DNA of 23,906 nucleotides from Thermomucor indicae-seudaticae (lineage: Eukaryota; Mucoromycota; Mucoromycetes; Mucorales; Lichtheimiaceae). Each line of letters begins with the position of its first letter. Position 1 is the stretch's first letter. Both the position numbers and the translations under genes were made by a program. The notes under the pieces were generated by a model. It made no database searches. It worked only from the letters and a program-made list of their open reading frames with translations, and was not told the origin of the DNA. The DNA lies in assembly GCA_000787465.1 (NCBI GenBank), contig JSYX01000555.1, forward strand, positions 1 through 23,906, given 5' to 3'. This document shows positions 1 to 11,687 of the stretch, piece after piece.

Positions 1-174
1 TTTGTTTTCTCTGCGCAAAATATTTTGTACATTACTGCAAATTTTAAAGAGTAAACCTGTATTCGTGAGACGCGACCCCAGATTCTTTTGACTAAGCACA
101 TTTTGATTCGGATTTGCATTAAATTTCCCTAGACATTTCCCCCTTTGTTTCTCACTCCCACACTACGTATTGCT

Positions 175-1451
175 ATGCCCGTTGAAGGATTCACAGTTGA
201 TGTTGACAAGGCCGTTGGCCACAAGTATGCAGTACAAAAGGTACTAGATACAATAGACAATTGCCTTTGTAATTCTTTCTATTTATGTTGGATTGAGTCT
301 TAGGTGTGCTGCAACCGCCGCGACTTTATTCTGTATGCCTTGGCTGTTGGCGTCAAGGAAGACGAACTGAAATACCTCTATGAATTGGGTAAAGTGCGTG
401 AATTTCTGAGGAGGGAAGGCTTACTCATTATTGTTCACATGCTCGCTCGCACGCTCCTTGGACACAACAGATGCCGAGTTTGGTCCGTTGCCAACGTATC
501 CACTCGTGTTGGGTCTCAAGGGAAACGACTACGATGTCAATGTCTTTGCAAAGGCGTCGCAGGGCGAACCTTTGCCTGGCATGCCGCCATACGACCCGAA
601 TAAAATCGTGCATGGCGAGCAATCGCTCGAGATCTTTAACCCATTCCCTGTCCATGGTGGCACGTTTGACCTGCAAAAGACCTGCACTGGCGTTTATGAC
701 AAGGGTAAAAGGAGGGACGGGCCAAAGGAAGGGCAGGTTACTCAATAGTAAGTTTTAGGTTCCGGCATGGTCATTGAAACAACCATGGACTTGTACGGCG
801 AAAAAGATGGTGTTCACTATTGCCGAATGGTGTCCAAAACTTTCGTTCGTGGTTATGGTGGTTGGGGAGTAAGTGGCATCGATTACAGTACACAAAGTGA
901 CAGAAGACTGACCGCACTTGCTTATACAGGGACCCAAGGGACCAAAGGCAGTAACTTATGCACCTCCTAAGCGCGCTCCTGATGCTGTAGAAGTCTTCCA
1001 AACAGCCGTAAACCAAGCGCTGCTGTATCGTCTTTCTGGGTAATGCTTAAACGACATCGTAAATTTTGGGTTTGAGGGTAGGGATTATTAAATGTTTTAT
1101 CTCAGTGACTACAACCCTCTGCACGCCGACGTGGAGCTGGCTCCCAAGGTCGGTTTCCCTAAACCAATCCTGCACGGTCTTTGCACGTACGGTATTACTG
1201 CTCATGCCATTCTGAAGCACTTGGCTGATAACGACCGTACGCGTTTCAAGTCCATTGAAGGCCGTTTCGCAAGCCCAGTGTTCCCTGGAGAAACGGTCGA
1301 GGTTAACATGTGGAAGGTTGACTCGAAGGATCCCAAGACTCAGGGCGTCATCTTTGTAGTCAAGATCAAGGAACGAGATGTTATAGTTATTAATAATGGC
1401 TATGCCACCCTTTACAAGGAGTCCCAGACTGTTGCTGCTGCTAAGCTGTAA
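175..1451 (+). CDS. Peroxisomal 2-enoyl-CoA hydratase 2 (MaoC/hot-dog fold), 6 exons
   Basis: Predicted to hydrate trans-2-enoyl-CoA to (3R)-3-hydroxyacyl-CoA in peroxisomal beta-oxidation, like the C-terminal part of fungal multifunctional enzyme 2. Exons that keep frame: 175-240, 304-388, 471-704, 759-868, 930-1039, 1106-1451, giving about 316 residues. The hydratase 2 signature RLSGDYNPLHAD, carrying the catalytic Asp and His of the family, is restored only when exons 5 and 6 are spliced; GFPKPILHG follows. The N-terminal half (FGPLPTYPLVLG, NPFPVHGG) matches the degenerate first hot-dog domain of two-domain hydratases. The protein ends -AAAKL; AKL is a PTS1-type peroxisomal signal. It lacks the dehydrogenase domains of full MFE-2, so it is a stand-alone hydratase like human HSD17B4 domain 2 or plant ECH2. 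The start is the first ATG before the MPVEGFTVD stretch. Introns are 54-82 nt. Confidence 0.9.
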
Positions 1452-1456
1452 ATAAC

Positions 1457-1462
1457 AATAAA
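1457..1462 (+). terminator. Possible polyadenylation signal AATAAA
   Basis: A canonical AATAAA lies 6 nt after the hydratase stop codon. Only 51 nt separate this stop from the stop of the opposing Nudix gene at 1503, so the two transcripts must overlap at their 3' ends. Confidence 0.5.
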
Positions 1463-1502
1463 ATGATATCTTGACCTGTCTTACTGAATAATATGTACAC
1501 TA

Positions 1503-2837
1503 TTAGTTTACCCTGCGAGGGTTAGGGAATTCAAGCTTGCGGTGAAGGCGGCAGATAATCTCAATATAGTCCGGCTCGTTGTCAGCAGTAATGATACCAT
1601 GCCGAATCATGAAATCAATCGTGACTAAGGAGCCCAGTATCAGTGCGAACAGAAAATGAGTCGGTTGGTTGATCCAAGTGGCCTTACCTAGTGCACAGTT
1701 CGGCTTCCATTCTCCGTTCAAGATCGATTCTTTGACCTGCGGAAAGTGGACATATTGTTACTACAAATTTTCAATTTACTGCATACCTTTAATACCTTAT
1801 CCACTGGCCACAAGAGGAACGACTCGACTTCACCATCTTTTGGTGTCGGTGTAAAATTGGATGGCATTTCTAGATCAAAAACGTATCTATCGACATTCAT
1901 GGATAAGTAACGCGTCCATGTACATCAATCCGTTCCGGGAGAACATACTGTGTTTCGGGCTGCAATCCATTGTCGGTATAGGTGTAATACGATATAGCAC
2001 CGGCGTTTTGGGCCTGTATATATGTATTCCTTAGATGAACTTATTCACTCTGTCTTTCCTTTCACATCTTTACCTTTTCCGCAATCTCGGCAGGAATGCT
2101 TGCCTCTTCGTCACATTCCTTGATGACTGTTTCTTTTGTCGAATACTGGTAGCTGATACCTCCTGCCACCTGTATGTGTGTGTGCACATGAAAAGAATAA
2201 GCCTCCTTGGAAGGAGGGAAATAATCAGCTAATGGTAATACTTGCGCAGTTATCCAGAACGCCTGGCCAGGTTGGTTTGGTCAACGCTCTACGAGCAACC
2301 CAAAGATGGATGATACCGTTTCGTTTTCTAACGAATCCATTGACATGAACCCCAAAAGTAGGAATGCCAAATAACGGCGTCGCTGCACGCTCCATTACAA
2401 AGGCAACGTTTTCAGGATGGTATGGATTACCGTAGACCGGGTAAAGCTCGTCTCTCCATCCTTATTCTTTTTTGAGTCTGCCAGAAAACAGAAGGTAAAA
2501 AAGGCTCATTTATGTATATACCTGCCAACGCCTTCATGACTTTGGCATCGCGCCAGGTATCCATGAGCTGCTTGACGGCTTTTGTGCGTTTCTCAAAAGT
2601 ATCGACCCAAGTATTGAATTGAATGTTATCGCTGGTAATGATAAATGGTGGCGGTGAAGGTTGTGCGTCATTGTAGGCAACAAGTGCAGGGAGCACGCGA
2701 GGCTGGACATGACCAATGACTTGACCGTACAAAACAATGGGCCGTATGCCTGATAATTCAGAGTCGACCGAGTCATCGAGTCGATAAGGAAATTTGTCGC
2801 AATTCTCGACGACTTGCAGGAACCTGGTGAACGGCAT
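1503..2837 (-). CDS. Nudix hydrolase with DUF4743 N-terminal region (Tnr3/YJR142W-like), 7 exons
   Basis: Likely a Nudix pyrophosphohydrolase of the family related to the Tnr3 C-terminal half, yeast YJR142W and plant NUDT20/24, whose members act on thiamine diphosphate derivatives; the substrate here is inferred. Exons on the minus strand: 2837-2522, 2460-2246, 2169-2074, 2013-1949, 1886-1796, 1736-1688, 1624-1503, giving about 317 residues. The N-terminal region starts MPFTRFLQVVENCDKFPY and contains GWRDELYPVYG and FGIPTFGVHVNG. The Nudix box is VAGGISYQYSTKETVIKE followed by CDEEAS, with the EE pair present but Ser where the classical Gly stands, as is common in this branch. NGEWKPNCAL and a final IDFMIRHG also match the family. 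The start is the first in-frame ATG; the frame upstream is open but has no ATG. The third intron from the 3' side of exon 2 (2170-2245) fits only as GC-AG. Exon 5 could instead end at the GTATGC donor (1781-1786), adding three residues. Confidence 0.85.
2170..2245 (-). other. GC-AG intron in the Nudix gene
   Basis: On the minus strand the exon ends LDNC and the next begins VAGGIS, a junction conserved in the family. Only a donor GCAAGT paired with the acceptor ACATACAG gives this frame. The nearby GT (GTATTACC) shifts the frame and breaks the Nudix box. Confidence 0.75.
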
Positions 2838-3167
2838 TGGTTCGAAAGGTTCAAAGGCTTCCCCTGACGGAGTTGTTTTGGCAGTGGAACAGGAAATTCC
2901 GGGTTCCTGGGTCAAAACTGAAATGAAGTGATCTCGCTATAAGCTTCCAGAAAGAACTCAGGGCAGTCCTTTGTACCCATCCAGAAATCTGGCATCTTCG
3001 TTAATAGATAGGTCTTCCGTGTGTATATGAGATAGCTGTAGACACAGCCTATTTGTTATTCGGGGACATATCTGAAACAAGCCACCTTTGCAAGTTTAAG
3101 CGAGGAGAGCCCGACACTTGGCGCTTCTTCCTTTTTATTGCGAAGCGGAATCTTTCAAGGTATCATA
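2838..3167. promoter_or_regulatory. Divergent promoter region between Nudix and phosphoribosyltransferase genes
   Basis: A 330-nt stretch separates the two divergent start codons, so both promoters must lie here. I see no clear TATA box or named operator. Upstream non-ATG reading continues from the Nudix start to a TAG near 2937. Confidence 0.5.
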
Positions 3168-3883
3168 ATGTCAAAATTATACATTAGGTATATTGGGCAA
3201 TTCCTTTTCTTGGGCTGCATGCAAGTGTTTAAGTAGTTGTATGCGCGTATACGGAAAGCTACAACCAAATCCATGAGTCTGTTCGAGCTGCTGTCGAACG
3301 ATATCGCATCAATGAAGACTTTCAGCCTGACCTCATGATTACCATTACGGGTGGTGGACTAGTTCCCAGTCGTATTCTGCGCACATTTCTTGATAAGCGA
3401 AATAACCGCAGCGTGCCTATCCAAGCCATCGGCTTATCTCTTTATGAAGAATTAGAGATTGCTCAAGCGGATGGCCTTCCTACTGAAGGCGAGAATGCGC
3501 CGAAGGTGACCAAGACGCAGTGGCTCAATTTTGCGTCACAAGAGGCGTCGTTGCTAGGACGCCGTATCCTGATTGTTGACGAGGTAGACGATACGCGTCA
3601 GACCTTGGCTTTTGCGGTCGAAGAACTGCTGAAGGATATCGAAACCGAGGAGATTAAGAGAGGCATGCAACCCGGTGAATCTAATACGCAACTCGGAGTG
3701 TTTGTCCTCCACAACAAGGTCAAGCCAAAGAAACGCCAGCTGCCCGAGAAAGTCATGAAACATTATTATGCTGCGGTGGAGATGCCTGATCGATGGCTTG
3801 TGTATCCTTGGGATGCCATTGATATTGAAGATCACACGCTCAAGGCTGCTGCTTCTTCGAAAGCCATTGAAGCTTCTTCCTAA
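3168..3883 (+). CDS. Xanthine/hypoxanthine-guanine phosphoribosyltransferase (Xpt1/Hpt1 type), 2 exons
   Basis: Purine salvage enzyme that transfers phosphoribose from PRPP to hypoxanthine, guanine or xanthine in the cytosol. Exon 1 is only 20 nt (3168-3187), intron 3188-3258, exon 2 is 3259-3883, giving 214 residues. Splicing creates MSKLYISYNQIHESV, which matches the start of yeast Xpt1/Hpt1 proteins. Other landmarks are ITGGGLVPSRILRTFL (the GGG loop), the PRPP-binding motif ILIVDEVDDTRQTL, and the family-typical GVFVLHNKVKPKK and WLVYPWDAIDIEDHT. Length fits the fungal family. The Met at 3335 would remove the substrate-proximal N-terminus, so I prefer the spliced start. It converges with the SDR gene ending at 4119. 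Which base it prefers cannot be read from sequence. Confidence 0.92.
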
Positions 3884-4118
3884 GTCGGCCTATTCAACCT
3901 TTCATATTTCGTTCCCGTCTCCACTCATTTCGGTCGTCTGTTGAACTTCGCTATTATACTATTATTATTACTCTTCAACATTTTGCATGGGCTAATCATC
4001 ATTATATCATATAGAACGGAGAGAGAAAAGAAAGAGAAGGTTTTCTTTTCTTTTGTTCAATGCAATGGATGCGAGGACTGTACAAGACGGGGAGAAAAGG
4101 AGTATAAAGGAGATTACT

Positions 4119-5371
<1,253 letters not shown>

Positions 5372-6263
5372 TTGGCGTGAGAGAAAAAGAAGTGTAAGTG
5401 TAGGGGAAAGACGGGAAAGGACGAGAAATGCAGCTTATGTATGCGGAATTCGCTGTGTTCGCAAAGGCGATTTTCGTCAGTCAGCAAAATTGTCGTTCCC
5501 CGCAAGGTTTCCCCGCACTCCTTTTCTAAAGTGGAACTGCCGTAGAACCATGTGTATCCGGCCGTCTCTGTGCTGGTTATTTGGCTTCATTAGGCAGCTA
5601 AAGGGTAGCCTGCTCTGCTATTGTTATTGTTCCTCTGTGTCTACGGTTTAGGGGTATACCCTCAAACTTTCTCGTAAGTAGGATACCTGAAATACACTTG
5701 TTTTCAGCAGTCGCGCAGTAATTGGTCATACTACGTGCAAGCGATAAACCAGTTAAATTTTTAGTCCGAGCTGCTCGAAGGATTGTAAGGGACTTTCCTC
5801 GCTTGACATTATGTAATCAGAAAAAGATCTGGTTTCTCTGTGCTTAGCGACACCACAAGCGATGTCAGTAGTTCCATTATACTTTAAAGATGCGTTTCGG
5901 CGTTTCGCCTCTTTATAGCACGATAAACAGCAATAATGGTGTTGTAGATGCTGTATCAAATATCCGCTAAGCGGTATGTAATCGATGCAGGATACCGGAC
6001 CTGATGCTGTCAATCTTTGACTATCCAAACCTGAGCTGCTTGTTGGCCAGATATACTATGTTCTTTTCTCAAGTCTATGTCTACCGATATTGTCTTATTG
6101 GTTCTTCACGCTTTATTGTCGGCCACAAGTTTTCGTTTCTATGTGTTGTAGTAATGGCAGCCTTTACAGAAACGGAAAGGAAATTTTTCAATCACAGGTC
6201 TGATTGATCTTCTGACAAAATCTTATCTGCGACCGCTTGCTCTTTCGAATAGACATATTTGCA
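5372..6263. promoter_or_regulatory. Intergenic region between divergent SDR and HIS3 genes
   Basis: About 890 nt without a supportable gene. It must hold both promoters. I looked for the Gcn4-type TGACTC box expected for amino-acid genes in yeasts and did not find an exact copy here. The open frames in it are short and share no recognisable motif. Confidence 0.4.
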
Positions 6264-7071
6264 ATGGCCGAAACACGTACAGCAACCGTCAGCAGAAAAA
6301 CCAACGAGACAGATATTCATGTGGCGCTCAACCTTGACTCGCAACTGGACCAGAAGATCGACATCAACACTGGTATCGGTTTTCTTGACCACGTATGATG
6401 GTTCAGAGAAAGAAAGAAACGCCGATCAAGAACAAAGATCTCAATGGGCTCTTGTTTAGATGTACCATGCACTTGCAAAGCATGGCGGGTGGTCATTGAC
6501 ACTGACGTGCAAGGGCGATCTTCACATTGACGACCACCACACGGCAGAAGATACCGGCATCGCGCTTGGCACCGCGTTTAAGCAGGCTCTCGGTACGCCG
6601 AAGGGTATTCGACGTTTCGGTTCGGCTTATTGCCCTTTAGACGAGGTGCTCGCTTACTATAAGGTTCTATTGTTTTCTTTGCTATTGGCTTACTATTCTT
6701 TTCTCTCCTGTCAATCGGCTTAGGCTTTGGCACGCTCTGTCGTTGATATCTCTGGACGACCGTTTGCTGATATTGATCTTGGTCTTAAGCGTGAAAAAAT
6801 CGGTGAACTTTCAACAGAGATGATTCCACACGTCCTAATGTCGTTTGCTTTTGCGGCTGGCATTACGCTCCATGTTGATGTTCTCAAGGGCAAAAATGAC
6901 CATCACAGGTAACGGACGATACTACTTTTTCTCTCAACTAAAGAACGCGAAAAAACTAAAGATGGCAATGACAGAGCCGAGTCTGCCTTCAAATCGTTGG
7001 CTGTTGCTATCAAACAAGCCATTGAGAGAACAGGATCTAACGATGTACCAAGCACGAAAGGTGTACTATAG
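6264..7071 (+). CDS. HIS3: Imidazoleglycerol-phosphate dehydratase, 4 exons
   Basis: Sixth step of histidine synthesis: removes water from imidazole glycerol phosphate to give imidazole acetol phosphate, using Mn2+. Exons 6264-6392, 6460-6645, 6724-6908, 6975-7071, giving 198 residues, the usual length of the monofunctional enzyme. Sequence landmarks are [10 protein letters not shown] and [20 protein letters not shown] across the first splice, the metal-binding [33 protein letters not shown] across the second, [11 protein letters not shown], and the second metal motif [18 protein letters not shown] across the third. The second intron has a GTGCTC donor; using a later donor would insert residues into the conserved PLDEAL motif. 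The fungal gene name is used because the family is unambiguous. Confidence 0.95.
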
Positions 7072-8651
7072 ATTATCTAATATTATAGACTTGTCTGTAT
7101 GGCTTAAAAGAAAAAGAGAAGAAACGAGATACCAAACAGCCTAAAACTACTAGAGACGTCATCCTTCTAACGCAGAATGTTGGCCAGTCTCCTAGCAACA
7201 AACGCTGTCGGGTTTCAGCTATATACTGCGTCCATGGCAACAGATGGGTGTGCCGTTGGCGTAATCAGGTGAAACATAAGTAGTCAATTGACAACAAGGA
7301 CCACGTTTGCGGTAGTATTATACTTGAAGTCGACGGATTGACCTTCCTATACGGTTTTGCTTATTATGTAGCGCGGACTAGCTATCCTGTTAGCGTTGCT
7401 TTGATCGAGACAAAATGAGAACGAAAGAGATACCTCGCGTCAAGTTTTACTAAACATGAGAACAAACGTATAGGAAATGAATGCTTACTGTAAAATCTAA
7501 CATTTGTCGCGGATGCATAAATGTAAAATACTAGATAAAATGTTTAAAGGATGTATCCGCAAGCGATCATAATGTCAAAAACTAAAATAGAAGGAGTACT
7601 TTTGGTGACAACAACTGTTCATAACACTGCTTACTCAGTTCTGTGTGCAAATAAGCAGAGATTGCGAATAATGAACCTGAGTTTAAGGGGGGCGCCTTCA
7701 ACGAACTTAAAAACTGACAGTTTCAAAAAATTGTCCGGCGCGCATGTCGCTTTGACAGATAACGATAATACAAAGCTACCACCCTAGTTCCTTTGAATGC
7801 AGTAATAGAAATAAAATAAAAGTCTTCAGGAACTGGCTAGGCTACTTTTTCCAGCGCATCCTTCAGCGTCTACGCTCAATAATGGAGAAATTTGGTAACG
7901 CTGCACGTCTTCTGACCTCAAAAATCATGAGTATTACGAGTTCAATCAGAATACTCTAAAAGCAGTTAATAGAGTGACTCTTTAAGCAAACAAGTCGAAC
8001 GGTTGAGCAGAGAAGTGTACTCAGAGACCTCTTCTCTCGAATTAGGGCAATGAATGCGTCTTATGGTTTCATGAAAATTATAGCAAACATTAGAAAGATT
8101 ATAATATTCCTGATATCGTAAGCGTACAGTGCTTACGACCATAAACCGTTGCCTGAGCGAGCTGTAGAATTGAAACAGCAGTCAACATATCTTGGCTTCG
8201 CTTTAAGTGTTGGTAATATAATATGGGCGACTTAGCAACTGCTGAAAGAACACGATATAGGCAGGGCTGTAGAGTTTTAACTAACTACTGCTGCCTTTGT
8301 TTGAAACGTCGGTGCCATCCTAATGTGCCGAGTCTTCACTATGCTGGTCCGTTCTCAGTACATAAGCGTGCTTTGACTGTTCTTTAGCTCAGGACAAGTG
8401 ACAATGGCGTGGTATATTTTCTGTCTTTTACGCTTATTGCTGGCTTTGGAAGAAGATAACAGCTCCATGCACTGCGAACATGAGGAGTTAACCTCGGTTC
8501 TACCTAAAGTCTACAATATATTCTTTATCAAGCCTATTCTGGGTGTTGACCCTCTCCTGGAATGGCCTGCTTTGGTGACACAGGCAGTTACTTGTCTGAA
8601 AACCAACGTGCAGTTCCTTTTTAAAGTACGCCTTGTTCACCTGTCAACAGC
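7072..8651. other. 1.6 kb without a supportable gene
   Basis: A+T-rich sequence downstream of HIS3. Two plus-strand frames are open, 7551-7787 (78 codons) and 8398-8673 (91 codons). Neither has a recognisable motif. The second begins with a hydrophobic run (MAWYIFCLLRLLLAL) and could conceivably be an upstream exon of the membrane-protein candidate that starts at 8652, but I see no splice pair of normal intron length that joins them. Confidence 0.4.
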
Positions 8652-9117
8652 ATGCCGCGTTTCCGGGCACTAAGTCGTCTGAAGGAGCTTTCTACACAAG
8701 CTTTCGCGGCCGACTCGCGAAGCCGGGCTCAGAAACAAGTCTGGTCTCATAGACGTAGGGGCCCGCAATGGTTACAGCGGCTTTCCGCCAAAATTAGTAT
8801 GAAGCCTCCATCTAATCCTTTTAACGCTATGCCAACAGTAATCACGCTTTTACGCAGATCCAACGGCTTCAGTGCAGCCATACCAGTTCAACATTCTCCT
8901 TATTTTCCTGTTCATAATCATCCTGTTGCTTCTATATATTAGCTTCGAAATCTCGAAAACGGCAAGAATAGGGGATTCCGCAATGACAAGGTTAGCGGAT
9001 GTCGTAGTGACCAGACTAGCGGATTTCGTAGTTGTCGCTATACAGGAAGTTGTTCGTGGCAGTTTCGCTGAAGCATTCCGCTCTTTAGAAAACATTCTCA
9101 ACCCTCTGCTTCAATGA
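8652..9117 (+). CDS. Hypothetical small single-pass membrane protein, 2 exons
   Basis: Unrecognised. Two frames join cleanly through an intron at 8797-8857 (61 nt) with donor GTATGA, a CTAAT branch-like site and acceptor TTACGCAG, giving 134 residues. Exon 1 (8652-8796) is rich in Arg and Ser and poor in acidic residues (MPRFRALSRLKELSTQAFAA...), which resembles a mitochondrial presequence; this is inference. Exon 2 (8858-9117) encodes a strong hydrophobic helix, NILLIFLFIIILLLLYI, followed by an amphipathic stretch with an internal duplication, RLADVVV then RLADFVV, and ends NILNPLLQ. The reading depends wholly on the predicted intron; without it the membrane frame has no ATG. It may equally be chance or a gene remnant. 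Confidence 0.42.
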
Positions 9118-9570
9118 AACATACACGCCCAAAGCGCTTGAATTGTCCAATGGCTCTATATACTTTTCTGCATGGAGGCTGATAAACACTGCTTGGCTGT
9201 TCGTATTGTATAGCCTAAAAGAAATGGTTGCCTCTGGCTATAGATGCTTTTATCCGTTTTTTCCCTCTCATGCCTTCGCGAAGGGAAACGGATCAACGTG
9301 CAAGCATGAGTTCCTGGGGAAACCCGCCGTTCCCGCCTAACAGGAAGCATCACTGGCGGGATGAGACACATATGCTTTTACGCGTCATGTCATATTAACC
9401 CTAAATATCCTCGGGTACGCATGGGGAAATCGCTCTTAAGGTTGGCATGACAGCTTTTTTGCTGAGTAAAGAAAAATTGCGCACTTTGTCTTTCCAACTT
9501 TCGCTTTTCCTCCTTCTTCAACTCGTCAAGTAATTTTTTGCGAGTAAACCTTTGTGTTCCTACATATACC
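9118..9570. other. Intergenic region upstream of the biotin carboxylase gene
   Basis: About 450 nt between the membrane-protein candidate and the next gene. The last 100 nt before the ATG are pyrimidine-rich, with repeated TTTCC and CTTC runs, as is common in fungal core promoters. No gene is visible. Confidence 0.4.
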
Positions 9571-11687
9571 ATGTCCTCAATTAAATTACTGGTGGCCAAT
9601 CGAGGTGAAATTGCGATTCGCATTCTCACTGCTGCTGCAGAGCTTGGATTCCAAACTGTCGCTGTGTACGGCGACGACCAAGACAAAAGTCACTGTTTTG
9701 CTGCACATACGTCGATCCGATTACCCAGCTCAGCATCGTTCCTGAATCCACAACACATCGTTGATGCAGCCAAAAGGTGCCGCTTATGAGTAATGGCAAT
9801 ATATCATCGAACCTGCACACTGACGAACTTTTGCTGCATTGACTGGCTATCAGCGTTGAAGCGAATGCAATTCATCCGGGTTACGGCTTCCTGTCGGAGT
9901 CCACTGAATTTGCGGAGAAATGCAACCAGGCGGGTGTCCTATTCATAGGTCCTTCTCCGTCTTGCATTGCGGCAGTGGGTGATAAGGTATCCGCGCGCGA
10001 AGTTGCCAGAGCAGCTGGCGTGCCTGTGATTCCTGGAATAGAGCAATCAGTATCCGAACCCTCCCAAGTATCGGCGTTTGCGAATCAGTATGGATTCCCG
10101 GTTATGCTCAAGGCTCGTGATGGCGGTGGTGGACGCGGCATTCGCATGATTCACAAGCACGAAGAGATAGCAGACGCACTGCAACGCTGCATTTCAGAAT
10201 CTCCATCGAAGCAAGTTTTCGCTGAAAAGGCCATTATTGGGGCCAAACATATTGAGGTTCAAATTTTGGGCGATCGCCACGGAAACTTAATCCACTTGTT
10301 GGAACGCGATTGTTCTGCACAACGTCGCTGTCAAAAGATTGTTGAGGCAAGTTGAGCTGATACCAGATATATTACTGCTCTCTTTTCTCTGATGTCGACC
10401 CTTATTGGTATTAGGTTGCTCCTTGTCCGTCGCTTTCTCCCGAGCTGCGAGACGTCATTCACCGCGCAGCGGTGCAACTTGGAAAGCATATCCGCTATGA
10501 TTCAGCGGGCACTGTGGAGTTTCTTGTTCGCCCAGACACCAACGAATTCTATTTCCTCGAAGTCAACCCGCGTATTCAAGTAGAACATACTATTACGGAA
10601 CAAATCACGAGTGTTGATATTGTGCAGAGTCAGATGCGCGTCGCTCTAGGACAGAGTCTGGTAGAAATAGGCTTGTCGCAAGAAATGATTCCAGTGCCAC
10701 GCTTAATGGCCATGCAGGCACGCATTGTCGCAGAAAACCCATTCAACAATAATATGATTTCCGTTGGGAAGATTACTTCGGCAACGTTTCCGTCTGGTCA
10801 AGGTATTCGTGTGGACACTTGGGTGCGCCCAGGCTGCGTTGTGCTTCCTGTAAGTTAAATCGGATACTTGTTTATTGCATCTGGTTTCTCATATATCGTA
10901 TTACGGAAAGACATTTGATTCCTTGCTTGCAAAGATAATCGTCACGGGACAATCTTTCTCTGACGCTATATCCAAGCTGCAGATTGCGCTCCAGCGTACA
11001 GACATAACTGGCGTCGACACTAATCTTGATTTTTTATCTGCTTTGATCACTAGCGACACTTTTGTCAACGATAATATGCGACTTATACACGTCAAATCAT
11101 TAGAAGAGCATATGGATATCCTTCTTGATGCCAGTCGCGCGTTTTCCGCTGAGCGGCAAAAGTCGAGACGAGCATTAAGTGCTGACAGCAATGCCTCTAG
11201 TGCTGCCCTCGTGCCAACTACTTCCACTGGCGTCACCTTCCGCCCTGGCGACGTATTTAATATTGAAATTAGCGACGAATCATCCGTAGTTGTTCATACG
11301 CTCCAGATCGACTCAATATCTGCCAATAATTTTCCTGAAGAGTTAGTTGCCGAAATACGGTCGTCTGCTCTACCAAATAAGAAGGCAGCCATTGCAGTAA
11401 CGCGCAAATCGGCTATAGAAACTGCCATTCGAAGAAAAGCCTCGACACGCAATCCAGGAGAGATTGCCTCCCCCGTCACTGGCATGGTGGTGGAGATCAA
11501 CGTCAAGGAAGGGGAGATTGTACAAGAAGGACAGCAAGTGTTTGTGATGAGTGCTATGAAAATGGAAACTGTCGTCAGAGCATCCGTTCCTGGACGCGTC
11601 CAAACCGTTTATGCCAAATCTGGCGATCTCGTTGAAGCCGGTGATCTGTTAGTCGAGACATCTGAATCAAAAGGAAGCAAGTTATAG
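9571..11687 (+). CDS. Biotin carboxylase + biotin carboxyl carrier protein without carboxyltransferase domain, 4 exons
   Basis: ATP-dependent biotin carboxylase fused to its own biotin carrier. Exons 9571-9776, 9854-10346, 10415-10849, 10911-11687, giving about 636 residues. N-terminal domain from residue 4, LLVANRGEIAIRI, then HPGYGFLSES; the ATP-grasp glycine loop KARDGGGGRGIRMI; AEKAIIGAKHIEVQILGD; ERDCSAQRRCQK; EVNPRIQVEHTITEQI; RVDTWVRPGC. A linker of about 110 residues resembling the pyruvate-carboxylase tetramerisation region follows, then a carrier domain with the biotinyl-Lys motif MSAMKMET about 45 residues from the end. There is no carboxyltransferase domain and no mitochondrial presequence, so it is probably cytosolic. 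The RVDTW segment recalls urea carboxylase; the carrier recalls pyruvate carboxylase. The His normally found in RRHQK is Cys. The acceptor substrate and partner are unknown. Intron 2 is GC-AG. Confidence 0.88.
10347..10414 (+). other. GC-AG intron in the biotin carboxylase gene
   Basis: The exon ends QKIVE and the next starts VAPCPSLSPELR, as in the family motif QKVVE.AP. The donor reads GAG|GCAAGT, the known consensus of GC-AG introns, and the acceptor TATTAG. The GT six bases on gives the wrong frame. Confidence 0.8.
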
